The notes below the pieces were generated by a model, which ran no database searches, was not told the DNA's origin, and was given only the letters and a program-made list of their open reading frames with translations. 64,000 bases of DNA from the NCBI RefSeq assembly GCF_019710745.1, contig NZ_JAHKJW010000030.1, positions 34,493 to 98,492 of the forward strand, written 5' to 3'. The position numbers and the translations under genes are program-made. How positions within the stretch are numbered: the first letter of the stretch is position 1; each line of letters opens with the position of its first letter. Positions 32,179 to 40,588 of the stretch are shown in pieces. The DNA is from Streptomyces beigongshangae (GTDB lineage Bacteria > Actinomycetota > Actinomycetes > Streptomycetales > Streptomycetaceae).

Positions 32179-34707
32179 ATGTTCCGTACCGCCCTGCGCA
32201 ACGTGCTCGCGCACAAGGCCAGGCTGTTGATGACCGTGCTCGCCGTGATGCTGGGCGTGGCGTTCGTCTCCGGCACGCTGGTCTTCACCAACACCATTTC
32301 GGACGCGTACCAGAAGAGTTCGGCGAAGGGCTTCGACCAGGTCGACGTGGCCGTCCGGCCGGAGTACGCCGAGGACGAGGGCGACAGGCTCGCCGAGGAC
32401 CCGGAGCTGACGCAGGCACTGCTGGAGAAGGCCGCGAAGGCCCCCGGCGCCGAGAACGCCATCGGCGTCGTCAGCGGCTTCACCGCCATCGCCGACAAGG
32501 ACGGCAAGCTGATCGGCGGCGGCTTCCAGTCGCAGGGCGGCAACTACTGGGGTGACAAGGACCCCCGCTACCCGCTGAAGAGCGGCAGCGCCCCGTCCGG
32601 CGGGAACGAGGTCGCGATCGACGCCGAGACGGCGAAGCGCACCGGCTACCAGGTCGGCGACACCGTCCGGCTCTCGATCGACGGCCCGGTCCTCACCCCC
32701 ACCGTCAGCGCGGTCTTCACCACGGACGACGGCAACGTCGCCGCGGGCGGCAGCCTCGCCCTCTTCGACACGGCCACCGCGCAGCGGCTCTTCCACAAGA
32801 CCGGCACGTACGACGAGATCGACGTGAAGGCGGCTCCCGGCACCAGCCAGAGCGCGCTGCGGGCGAGCCTCGACAGGGTCCTGCCGAAGGACGTCGCGTC
32901 CACCACCACCGGCCAGGAACTCGCCGACGACCAGGCCGTCCAGATCGAGGCGTCGATGAGCGGCCTCAAGACCGGCCTCCTCGTCTTCGCCGGCATCGCC
33001 CTCTTCGTCGGCACGTTCATCATCGCCAACACCTTCACCATGCTGGTCGCCCAGCGCACCAAGGAACTGGCCCTGCTGCGCGCGGTCGGCGCCTCCCGCC
33101 GGCAGGTCACCCGCTCGGTGCTCCTCGAAGCCTTCGTGGTCGGCGCGGTCGCCGCCGTCAGCGGTCTGCTCGCCGGCATCGGCATCGGCGCGGGCCTGCG
33201 CGCCCTCATGGGCACCCTGGACGCCGCCGTCCCGGCCGGACCGCTGGTCGTCACCCCGGGCACGGTCGCCACGTCGTTCGCCGTCGGCATCCTGATCACG
33301 ATGCTCGCCGCCTGGCTGCCGGGCCGCCGCGCCGCGAAGATCCCGCCGGTCGCCGCGATGAGCAGCGTGCACGCCGCCGCGACCACCAAATCGCTGGTGC
33401 TGCGCAACACCCTCGGCGCCCTGTTCGCGGCGGCCGGCACCACCGTCGTCCTCTACGCCACGACGATGGACGGCAGCGACGGCCAGGCGCCGATGGGCTT
33501 CGGCGCGGTCCTGCTGATCATCGGTGTCTTCATCCTCACGCCCCTCCTCTCCCGTCCGCTGATCGCGGGCGCCGCCCCGGTCCTGCGCGTCTTCGGCGTC
33601 TCGGGCAAGCTCGCCCGGCAGAACTCCGTACGCAACCCGCGCCGCACCGCGGCCACCGCCTCCGCGCTGATGATCGGACTGACCCTCATCACCGGTATGA
33701 CGGTGATGGCGGGCAGCCTGCAGAAGTCGATCGACAAGATGGCCACGGCCGCGCTGCAGGCCGACTACGTGGTCTCCATGGCGAACTTCAACTCCCTCTC
33801 GCCGGACGTCGAGAAGAAGCTGCGGGAGACCGACGGCGTCACCGCCACCAGCCCCCTGCGCAACGCGCCCGCGCGCATCGACGGACAGACCGAGTACCTG
33901 ACCGGTGTGCAGGGTTCCACGATCGGCGACCTGACCGATCTGACGCTCGACGACGGCTCGTTCGACGTCGGCGGCGCCCGGGTCGTGGTGGACGACCGGA
34001 CGGCCGAGGACCACGGCTGGAAGGCCGGCTCGACGTTCTCGGTCTCGTACGAGGACGACGAGAAGCAGCGGCTGACGGTCGCCGGTGTCTACCAGGGCAA
34101 CGAGATGATCAGCGGCATCATGCTCGACGTCGCGAACCTCGTCCCGCACCAGCAGGACCCGCGCGACATGCAGGTCATGGTGAAGACCTCCGGCGGTCCC
34201 TCCGACGCGACCAAGGACCGGCTGGAGAAGGCACTCGGCGACAACCCGGCCGTCAAGGTCCAGGACAAGCAGGACGTCTCCAACGAGATCGCGCAGATGT
34301 TCACGCTGATGCTGAACATGCTGTACGGCCTGCTGGCGATGGCCGTCGTCGTCGCGGTCCTCGGTGTCGTCAACACGCTCGCCATGTCCGTCTTCGAGCG
34401 GTCGCAGGAGATCGGGATGCTCCGCGCGATCGGTCTCGACCGCAAGGGGATCAAGCGGATGGTCCGCCTGGAGTCCCTGGTCATCTCGCTCTTCGGCGGT
34501 GTGCTCGGCGTCGGTCTGGGCGTGTTCTTCGGCTGGGCCGCCGGTGAGCTGCTGGCGGGCCGGATGCCGACGTACGAACTGGTGCTGCCCTGGGACCGGA
34601 TGGGCGTCTTCCTGCTCCTGGCGGCGGCGGTCGGGGTCCTGGCGGCCCTCTGGCCGGCCAGGCGGGCGGCCCGTCTGAACATGCTGGGCGCGATCAAGGC
34701 CGAGTAG
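32179..34707 (+). CDS. FtsX/MacB-type ABC transporter permease
   Basis: An 842-residue permease with duplicated FtsX domains. An N-terminal helix (LLMTVLAVMLGVAFVSGTLV) is followed by a large extracytoplasmic domain (about residues 50-265), three helices ending in a coupling region AQRTKELALLRAVGASRRQV, further helices, a second N-terminal-like helix after RRTAATASAL, a second outer domain and a final three-helix FtsX unit (FERSQEIGMLRAIGLDRKGI). It works with the ATPase encoded upstream. The gap between them is filled by repeats, so it may be read from the same mRNA at a different level. Confidence 0.92.
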   Translation: MFRTALRNVLAHKARLLMTVLAVMLGVAFVSGTLVFTNTISDAYQKSSAKGFDQVDVAVRPEYAEDEGDRLAEDPELTQALLEKAAKAPGAENAIGVVSGFTAIADKDGKLIGGGFQSQGGNYWGDKDPRYPLKSGSAPSGGNEVAIDAETAKRTGYQVGDTVRLSIDGPVLTPTVSAVFTTDDGNVAAGGSLALFDTATAQRLFHKTGTYDEIDVKAAPGTSQSALRASLDRVLPKDVASTTTGQELADDQAVQIEASMSGLKTGLLVFAGIALFVGTFIIANTFTMLVAQRTKELALLRAVGASRRQVTRSVLLEAFVVGAVAAVSGLLAGIGIGAGLRALMGTLDAAVPAGPLVVTPGTVATSFAVGILITMLAAWLPGRRAAKIPPVAAMSSVHAAATTKSLVLRNTLGALFAAAGTTVVLYATTMDGSDGQAPMGFGAVLLIIGVFILTPLLSRPLIAGAAPVLRVFGVSGKLARQNSVRNPRRTAATASALMIGLTLITGMTVMAGSLQKSIDKMATAALQADYVVSMANFNSLSPDVEKKLRETDGVTATSPLRNAPARIDGQTEYLTGVQGSTIGDLTDLTLDDGSFDVGGARVVVDDRTAEDHGWKAGSTFSVSYEDDEKQRLTVAGVYQGNEMISGIMLDVANLVPHQQDPRDMQVMVKTSGGPSDATKDRLEKALGDNPAVKVQDKQDVSNEIAQMFTLMLNMLYGLLAMAVVVAVLGVVNTLAMSVFERSQEIGMLRAIGLDRKGIKRMVRLESLVISLFGGVLGVGLGVFFGWAAGELLAGRMPTYELVLPWDRMGVFLLLAAAVGVLAALWPARRAARLNMLGAIKAE

Positions 34708-34720
34708 CGGCCGGGCCGCG

Positions 34721-34770
34721 CGGAAGCGGAGGGGCCCCGTTCCGTCGGGAACGGGGCCCCTCCGCTTCCG
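34721..34770. terminator. bidirectional terminator hairpin
   Basis: Perfect 23-base arms (34721-34743 and 34748-34770; left arm starts CGGAAGCGGAGG) with loop GTCG, between the convergent permease and CFA-type methyltransferase genes. Confidence 0.85.
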
Positions 34771-34784
34771 TGCACCGCGGCCCG

Positions 34785-36134
34785 TCAGTTCCAGGTACGG
34801 GCCCGCAGCGGCATGCCCGAATCCCCGGAGTCGGGCGTCCGCACCGCCAGCACCTGGTTGACGCCGATGCGGTTGCGCTCGAAGGCCAGGGCCGAGGCGG
34901 CCATGTAGAGGCGCCAGACGCGGGCCCGGCCGGGGCCGGCGAGACGGACGGCGCGGGGCCAGTCGGCCTCCAGGTTGGCCACCCACCGGCGCAGGGTGAG
35001 CGCGTAGTGCTCGCGGATCGACTCCACGTCGCGGACCTCGAACCCGGCGTTCTCCAGCTGGGTCACGGTCTGGCCGATCGGCGCGAGCTCCCCGTCCGGG
35101 AAGACGTACGCGTCGATGAACCCGTTGATCTCGTACCGCTCCTCGTCACGCCAGGGCCGGCGGCCGATCTGGTGGTTCAGGAGCCGTCCGCCCGGCTTGA
35201 GGAGGGCGAACAGGTTCCGGGCGTACTCCAGATAGAGCTCGCTGCCGACGTGTTCGGCCATGCCGATGGAGGAGATCGCGTCGTACGGGCCGTCGGTGAC
35301 GTCGCGGTAGTCCTGGACGCGGATCTCGACCCGGTCGGTGAGCCCCTCCTCCGCGACGCGCTTGCGGGCGTACGCGGCCTGCTCCTGGGACAGCGTCACG
35401 CCGACGACGCTCACGCCGTGCTCGCGGGCCGCGTGAATGGCCATCGAACCCCAGCCGCAGCCGACGTCGAGCAGCCGCATACCCGGCTGAAGGCCCAGCT
35501 TGCGGGCGACGAGGGAGAGCTTGTCGCGCTGGGCGTCCTCCAGGGTCGGGGTGGCGTCCGGAGATTCCGAGGGGGTCGGGGAGGCCGGAGAGTCCGGGGA
35601 GGCCGGTGCCTCCCAGTAGGCGCAGGAGTAGACCATGGAGGGGCCGAGGACGATCTCGTAGAAGTCGTTCCCGACGTCGTAGTGGTGACTGATCGCCCGC
35701 CGGTCGCTGTGCTTGGTGTGCGGGCGCGCGAACCGGGAGTGCGCGCGCACCTCCTCGCGGGGCGGCGCGGGCGGCAGCGGCGATCCCGCCATCCGTACGA
35801 GCCCGCGTACGGCCGCCCGCACGTCGGGGTCCCGCAGGGCCTGCCGGGGGCTCCTGGCGTCCTCGCGGCCCTCCCACACCATCTCCGCCATCGTGTCCAG
35901 CGCGGTGTACAGGTCGCCGTCCACCGTCAGGTCGCCGGCCACCCAGGCTCGCGCCCAGCCCAACTCCCCGGGTTTCCACAGGAGTCGGCGCAGGGCGCGG
36001 CGATTGCGCACGACGAGCACCGGGGTGCCCGGCGGCCCCGCTTCCGAGCCGTCCCAGGCCCGGATCCGTACCGGGAGCGGGGCTCCCAGCAACTGTTCCA
36101 TCAGCGCCTTGAGCCGAAGCGCCGCGTCCTGCAT
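34785..36134 (-). CDS. cyclopropane-fatty-acyl-phospholipid synthase family methyltransferase
   Basis: A 449-residue SAM-dependent enzyme of the CFA synthase family, which adds a methylene or methyl group to unsaturated membrane lipid chains. SAM site LLDVGCGWGSMAIHAA; typical AISHHYDVGNDFY and GMAEHVGSELY; conserved NHQIGRRPW and FIDAYVFPDGEL. The N-terminal 130 residues are the lipid-binding domain. A Ser/Pro/Asp-rich insert (SPDSPASPTPSESPD) sits between YSCAYWE and the SAM site and is probably a loop. ATG at 36134 with GGAGG eight bases upstream; the frame runs on upstream without likeness. Confidence 0.9.
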   Translation of the reverse strand: MQDAALRLKALMEQLLGAPLPVRIRAWDGSEAGPPGTPVLVVRNRRALRRLLWKPGELGWARAWVAGDLTVDGDLYTALDTMAEMVWEGREDARSPRQALRDPDVRAAVRGLVRMAGSPLPPAPPREEVRAHSRFARPHTKHSDRRAISHHYDVGNDFYEIVLGPSMVYSCAYWEAPASPDSPASPTPSESPDATPTLEDAQRDKLSLVARKLGLQPGMRLLDVGCGWGSMAIHAAREHGVSVVGVTLSQEQAAYARKRVAEEGLTDRVEIRVQDYRDVTDGPYDAISSIGMAEHVGSELYLEYARNLFALLKPGGRLLNHQIGRRPWRDEERYEINGFIDAYVFPDGELAPIGQTVTQLENAGFEVRDVESIREHYALTLRRWVANLEADWPRAVRLAGPGRARVWRLYMAASALAFERNRIGVNQVLAVRTPDSGDSGMPLRARTWN

Positions 36135-36307
36135 GACGCATACCTCCGTGACGAGGGAATCCCACAAACTCCGACACCACGTAAACACCACCTGGCCCGC
36201 AAAGCAGTCCCGCCAAAGTGTTATGTCTGAGCAAAAGGCGAATTTCCGCCCCCCACGGCCCCCTCCCCTCCCCCACGGGCCCCGGACGCCGCCCCGGGGC
36301 CGGAACG

Positions 36308-36351
36308 CCGAAGGGGCCTCCCGCACCACGGATGGCGGGAGGCCCCTTCGG
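36308..36351 (-). terminator. terminator of ndh
   Basis: Perfect 17-base arms (36308-36324 and 36335-36351; left arm starts CCGAAGGGGCCTC) around a ten-base loop, 50 bases past the ndh stop. Confidence 0.8.
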
Positions 36352-36400
36352 GCGGAGCGGTGGAGCGGGCGGAGCCGACGGGCGAGGCCCTGACCGGAGG

Positions 36401-37786
36401 TCAGGAAGCCTTGGCCTTCTCCTCCGTCTTGGCGACGGCGGCGGGGGCCGGCGCGGGCTTGGCCGCCTCGTAGAACTCCTCACGGGGCGTCTCGATCGCG
36501 CCGAGCGAGACGACCTCGCGCTTGAGGAACACGGCCAGCGTCCAGTCCGCGAAGACCCGGATCTTCCGGTTCCAGGTTGGCATGGCCAGACCGTGGTAGC
36601 CACGGTGCATGTACCAGGCCAGCCGTCCCTTGAGCTTGATCTTCATCTTGCCCATGACGATGAACGCGACGCCCTTGTGCAGACCCAGGCCGGCGACCGC
36701 ACCCTTGTTGGCGTGGCTGTACTCCTTCTGCGGGAAACCCCGCATGCCGGAGATCACGTTGTCGCCGAGGACCTTCGCCTGGCGCAGCGCGTGCTGGGCG
36801 TTCGGCGGGCACCAGGCGTTCTCGTTGCCGGCCTTGCGGCCGACGAGGTCCGGCACCTGGGCGTTGTCGCCGGCGGCCCAGACGTAGTCCGTGCCCTGCA
36901 CCTGGAGGGTGGTCGCGGTGTCGACGTGGCCGCGGGGGCCGAGCGGCAGGCCGAAGCGGGAGAGCACCGGGTTGGGCTTGACGCCGGCCGTCCACACGAT
37001 CGTGCTGGAGTCGACCTCCAGGCCGTTCTTCAGGACCACGTGACCGTCGACGCAGGATTCCATGGAGGTGGAGAGGTAGACCTCGACACCCCGTGCTTCG
37101 AGGTGCTCCTTGCCGTACTGGCCGAGCTTGGGGCCGACCTCGGGGAGGATCTTGTCCGCGGCGTCGACGAGGATGAAGCGCATGTCCTCGCGCGACACGC
37201 TGGAGTAGTACTTGGCCGCGTCCCGGGCCATGTCCTCGACCTCGCCGATGGTCTCCGCACCGGCGAAGCCGCCGCCCACGAAGACGAAGGTCAGCGCCTT
37301 GCGGCGGACGTCCTCGTCGGTCGTGGAGTCGGCCTTGTCCAGCTGCTCCAGCACGTGGTTGCGCAGGCCGATGGCCTCCTCGATGCCCTTCATGCCGATG
37401 CCCTGCTCGGCGAGGCCGGGGATCGGGAAGGTGCGCGAGACCGCGCCCATCGCGATGACGAGGTAGTCGAAGGGCAGCTCGTACGCCTCGCCCACGAGGG
37501 GGGAGATCGTGGCGACCTTGCGGTCCTGGTCGATGGTGGTGACCCGGCCGGTGAGGACTTCCGCCTTGGGCAGCACGCGCCGCAGCGGGACGACGACGTG
37601 CCGCGGCGAGATGCTGCCGGCGGCGGCTTCGGGGAGGAAGGGCTGGTAGGTCATGTACGACCGGGGGTCGACGACCGTGACGGTCGCCTCGCCGTAGCGC
37701 ATCTTCTTGAGGATGCGCCGAGCTGCGTACAGGCCTACGTACCCACCGCCTACTACGAGGATCCTGGGACGCTCCGTGGTGCTCAT
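36401..37786 (-). CDS. ndh: type II NADH dehydrogenase
   Basis: A 461-residue membrane-bound flavoprotein that passes electrons from NADH to menaquinone without pumping protons. FAD site ILVVGGGYVGLYAARRI, NADH site FVFVGGGFAGAETIGE and second FAD-binding segment VWAAGDNAQVPDL. The C-terminus (about residues 370-440) has the basic, amphipathic membrane-attachment region followed by a Lys/Ala tail. Streptomyces ndh is, as I recall, a Rex target, and a Rex-like site lies upstream at 38095. A TACTCG -10-like element sits close to the ATG. Confidence 0.93.
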   Translation of the reverse strand: MSTTERPRILVVGGGYVGLYAARRILKKMRYGEATVTVVDPRSYMTYQPFLPEAAAGSISPRHVVVPLRRVLPKAEVLTGRVTTIDQDRKVATISPLVGEAYELPFDYLVIAMGAVSRTFPIPGLAEQGIGMKGIEEAIGLRNHVLEQLDKADSTTDEDVRRKALTFVFVGGGFAGAETIGEVEDMARDAAKYYSSVSREDMRFILVDAADKILPEVGPKLGQYGKEHLEARGVEVYLSTSMESCVDGHVVLKNGLEVDSSTIVWTAGVKPNPVLSRFGLPLGPRGHVDTATTLQVQGTDYVWAAGDNAQVPDLVGRKAGNENAWCPPNAQHALRQAKVLGDNVISGMRGFPQKEYSHANKGAVAGLGLHKGVAFIVMGKMKIKLKGRLAWYMHRGYHGLAMPTWNRKIRVFADWTLAVFLKREVVSLGAIETPREEFYEAAKPAPAPAAVAKTEEKAKAS

Positions 37787-38278
37787 GCCATCGAGTATCC
37801 ACCCGTCCCAGGGGGGTCCCTCGTGCGCCCCTTCACAAGCTCTTACGCGGCCTCTGCTACACTGCGCGGCTCACGTGACCCAGGTCATGCCCCGACAGGG
37901 GAACCAGTACCTGCCGCGAGCCGTTGTCAATGCCGCGTGAGCTGCCACTCCGGCCACTGAAGGGCTCTGTACCAGCCCCTCCCACCGTACGGTCGCGACG
38001 CCCGCGGAACACTCTGTTGATCATGCTCCGCTCCTCTCCGGACCCCCGAAAGGGCCCGAAGGGCTGAAATACTCCCCCAACAGGGCCGATTCTCTTGTGA
38101 AGAACTTCACGAAGTTTTCCGACCAGCCGTCCGGAAGTCCGTTCCGGGTGCTCCCCGAAGCCCGCCCGGAGTGCTCATACGTCGTCCGACCTGCTCAATT
38201 GCCCGGGCGATGGACCACCGCCCGGGTGATGGACCACTGCCCGGGTGATGGACCACCCCCCGGGCGACAGGCCACCGC
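37787..38278. other. upstream region of ndh
   Basis: A 492-base gap holding no gene. It contains a TTCACAA half-site (37831-37837), a TACACT -10-like element (37859), a 17-codon frame at 37887-37940 without a ribosome-binding site, the Rex-like site at 38095 and the 19-base repeats at 38201-38295. Confidence 0.5.
38095..38112. promoter_or_regulatory. Rex operator-like site
   Basis: TTGTGAA-GAAC-TTCACGA: seven-base arms with one mismatch around four bases, close to the Rex operator consensus TTGTGAA-N4-TTCACAA. It lies about 310 bases upstream of ndh, far for direct promoter overlap unless the mRNA has a long leader. Confidence 0.5.
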
Positions 38279-38295
38279 CTAGGCGATGGACCACG
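38201..38295. repeat. five 19-bp tandem repeats over the ppx stop
   Basis: Units start at 38201, 38220, 38239, 38258 and 38277; consensus GCCCGGGTGATGGACCACC. The last unit contains the last codons and stop (38279-38281) of the ppx gene, and the others extend downstream of it. Confidence 0.93.
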
Positions 38296-39220
38296 CGATC
38301 CCGTCGAGGATGTCGTGTTCGCTCACGACGACCTCCTCGGCCCCGGTCCGCTCCATGATCGCGAGCAGGACGAGGGCGCCGGCGCCGATGACGTCCACGC
38401 GTCCCGGGTGCATCGAGGGGACGGCGGCGCGCTCGGCGTGCGTGGCGGCGAGCAGCCACTCGGTGATCCCGCGGACGCGGTCGCGCGGGATCCGGGAGTG
38501 GTGGATGGCCCCGGGGTCGTACTCCCGCAGGTCCTGGGCGATCGCCGAGACCGTGGTGACGGATCCCGCGAGCCCCACGAGCGTGCGGGCCTCGCGCAGG
38601 GGGACGGACTCCTCGACGAGGTCGAGGGCCGCCTCGATGTCGGCGCGGACCGCCCGGACCTGCTCCGCGCCCGGCGGGTCGCTGACCACGCCGTCCCGGA
38701 CGAAGTGCCGTTCCGTCATCCGGACGCAGCCGATGTCCACCGAGCGGGCGGCCCGTACGCGGTCGTCGCCCACGACGAACTCGGTGGAACCGCCGCCGAT
38801 GTCCACCACCAGGTAGGGCCCGGCGAGGTCGTGGCGGCCCGTCAGTTCCCCGGTGGCGCCGGTGAACGAGAACCCGGCCTCCTGGTCCCCGGAGATGACC
38901 TCGGGCTCCACGCCCAGGATGTCGAGGACCCCGCGGACGAACTCGTCCCGGTTCTCGGCGTCGCGGGAGGCGGAGGTCGCCACGAAGCGCAGGCGTTCGG
39001 CGCCGTGCGTCTTGATCGCCTCCGCGTACTCGCGACAGGCCGCGAAGGTCCGCTCCAGGGCCTCCGGGGCGAGGCGGCCCGTGCGGTCGACGTCCTGGCC
39101 GAGGCGGACGATCGTCATCCGGCGGTCCAGGTCGACGAGTTCGCCGGTTGCGGGGTCCGCGTCGGCGACGAGCAGACGGATCGAGTTGGTGCCGCAGTCG
39201 ACGGCGGCGACGCGAGTCAT
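38279..39220 (-). CDS. Ppx/GppA-family phosphatase
   Basis: A 313-residue protein of the exopolyphosphatase/pppGpp phosphohydrolase family (actin-like ATPase fold). Phosphate-1 loop VAAVDCGTNSIRLLVAD at the N-terminus, phosphate-2 region LVVDIGGGSTEFVVG and the conserved SVDIGCVRMTERH. The short form found in actinobacteria lacks the C-terminal HD domain. It acts on polyphosphate or (p)ppGpp; which one cannot be told from sequence. Same strand as DUF501, ftsB and eno upstream. Its last residues (DGIAWSIA) are coded in a tandem repeat. Confidence 0.9.
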   Translation of the reverse strand: MTRVAAVDCGTNSIRLLVADADPATGELVDLDRRMTIVRLGQDVDRTGRLAPEALERTFAACREYAEAIKTHGAERLRFVATSASRDAENRDEFVRGVLDILGVEPEVISGDQEAGFSFTGATGELTGRHDLAGPYLVVDIGGGSTEFVVGDDRVRAARSVDIGCVRMTERHFVRDGVVSDPPGAEQVRAVRADIEAALDLVEESVPLREARTLVGLAGSVTTVSAIAQDLREYDPGAIHHSRIPRDRVRGITEWLLAATHAERAAVPSMHPGRVDVIGAGALVLLAIMERTGAEEVVVSEHDILDGIAWSIA

Positions 39221-39317
39221 GGCGGTGGTCTCCTGTGTGCGATCGTCGGTGGCGTCCTGCCCGGAGGTCTCCTCGTTCCCGCCGCCCCGGCGGGCAGGGG
39301 CGGCGGGAACGGCGCGG

Positions 39318-39848
39318 TCAGTCCCCGGCCGGCACCGCGGGCACCACGCACGCGCCCTTGCGCCACCACTGCGGCAGCATCGCGATCGCCTCGTCGCCGA
39401 GCGGGTTCACCCCGGGTCCCGCGGCCAGCGAGTGGGCGACCAGCACGTGCAGGCACTTCACCCGGTCCGGCATGCCGCCCGCGCTGGGGAACCCCTCGAG
39501 CACCTCGATGGAGTCCCGCCGGGCGATGTAGTCCTCGTGCGCGGCCCGGTACGCCGCCGCCAGTTCGGGGTCCGCGGCGAGACGGTCCGTCATCTCCTTC
39601 ATGACGCCGTTCGCCTCCAGCGTGCCGATGGCGGAGGCCGCGCGCGGGCACGTGAGGTAGTACGTCGTCGGGAACGGCGTCCCGTCGGGGAGCCGGGGGG
39701 CCGTCTCGACGACGTCCGGCTGCCCGCACGGGCAGCGGTGCGCGATCGCGCGCAGCCCGCGCGGCGGCCGGCCGAGCTGCTGCTCGAATGCCTCGACGTC
39801 CTCGTCGGTGGGCTCGGTGCGCGGGGTGGGCGGCGGGGGCGTCTGCAT
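39318..39848 (-). CDS. DUF501-family protein
   Basis: A 176-residue protein of DUF501, encoded between ftsB and ppx in most actinobacteria. Recognised by EAFEQQLGRPPRGLRAIAHR, a Cys pair in CPCGQPDVVET with a third Cys in YYLTCPRAASAIG, the conserved end GVNPLGDEAIAML and a Trp pair near the C-terminus (PQWWRKGACV). The Cys residues suggest a metal site; function unknown. Start chosen at MQTPPPPTPR by family length; the ribosome-binding site is weak, and an upstream start at 39932 remains possible. Confidence 0.85.
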   Translation of the reverse strand: MQTPPPPTPRTEPTDEDVEAFEQQLGRPPRGLRAIAHRCPCGQPDVVETAPRLPDGTPFPTTYYLTCPRAASAIGTLEANGVMKEMTDRLAADPELAAAYRAAHEDYIARRDSIEVLEGFPSAGGMPDRVKCLHVLVAHSLAAGPGVNPLGDEAIAMLPQWWRKGACVVPAVPAGD

Positions 39849-39932
39849 GCCTTGGGTCTGTGTCTTTCTGGTCAGTCGCCGGACGTTCGCCGGACGGCGA
39901 CGTGAAGGTCGAGTCGTCACCGGCCGGTTCAC

Positions 39933-40022
39933 GGCCGGTCGGGTCGTGGCCGGTCAGGTCGTGGCCGGTCGCTTCATGGCCGGTCGGGGCGCGGCCGGTC
40001 GGGGCGCGGCCGGTCGTGCTGC
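39933..40022. repeat. six 15-bp tandem repeats over the ftsB stop
   Basis: Units start every 15 bases from 39933 to 40008; consensus GGCCGGTCGGGGCGC. The stop of ftsB (39974-39976) is in the third unit, and the three units inside the gene encode its RPRPDRPRPDRP tail. Confidence 0.93.
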
Positions 40023-40498
40023 CGCCCGGCGGCGGCGTCGGCCTTGTCGACACCGTCCCAGACGTTGGCGTACCAGGCCCGGTCGGCCGCCGTCCGGTCC
40101 GTGCGCGTCTTCTTCGCCGCGTCGGGATCGATCACGATGTAGCCGGTCTCACCCGGCATCACATAGTGCAGCCGCTCCCGGATGCGCTGCTCGGCGTACG
40201 CGTCGTCCTGCCACCGCGCCTTCAGGTCGCGCAGCTGCTCGACCCGCTCCCGGGCCTGCTCGCGCTCGCGCCGCAGCTCGGCGACCTCGGCGCGCTGGGA
40301 GACGTACTGCCTTATGGGATAGGCGAGCGCCACGACGAGCGAGCACAGGACGAGGACGAGGAGGGCCGCACGGCCGGTCAGCCGCGAGCGGCGCGCCTGG
40401 CGTCTGGTCTGGGAGCGGTAGACGCGGGCGGCGGTCTGCTCGCCGAGCACCCGCAGCCTGGTCGCGGTGGAGAACCGGTCACGGTCCTTCACAGCCAT
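39974..40498 (-). CDS. ftsB: FtsB/DivIC septum formation initiator
   Basis: A 174-residue bitopic division protein. A basic cytoplasmic N-terminus is followed by one membrane helix (residues about 44-64, ALLVLVLCSLVVALAYPI), an extracytoplasmic coiled coil (VSQRAEVAELRREREQARER) and the family end (ERLHYVMPGETGYIV). It joins FtsL and FtsQ in the divisome; in Streptomyces the homolog DivIC is needed for efficient sporulation septa. It lies downstream of eno in the order common to actinobacteria. The last dozen residues are DRPRP repeats created by the 15-base array. Confidence 0.92.
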   Translation of the reverse strand: MAVKDRDRFSTATRLRVLGEQTAARVYRSQTRRQARRSRLTGRAALLVLVLCSLVVALAYPIRQYVSQRAEVAELRREREQARERVEQLRDLKARWQDDAYAEQRIRERLHYVMPGETGYIVIDPDAAKKTRTDRTAADRAWYANVWDGVDKADAAAGRQHDRPRPDRPRPDRP

Positions 40499-40521
40499 CT
40501 GTCCCGCCTCCCCGATACGTG

Positions 40522-40566
40522 CGTACGTCCCCGCACACGGTACGGGACCGGGTACGGGGACGTACG
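40522..40566 (-). terminator. terminator of eno
   Basis: CGTACGTCCCCG (40522-40533) pairs with CGGGGACGTACG (40555-40566) around 21 bases, 22 bases past the eno stop. Confidence 0.7.
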
Positions 40567-40588
40567 GACGACGCTTCCTGCAAAGAGG

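Noticed and set aside
31810..34986. A 1058-codon minus-strand frame opposite the ABC permease
   Set aside because: Antisense shadow; no start with a ribosome-binding site and no recognisable domain, while the plus strand encodes a complete FtsX-type permease.
37887..37940. A 17-codon frame after a TACACT box that looked like a leader peptide
   Set aside because: No ribosome-binding site, no gene downstream on that strand and no well-spaced -35 element.
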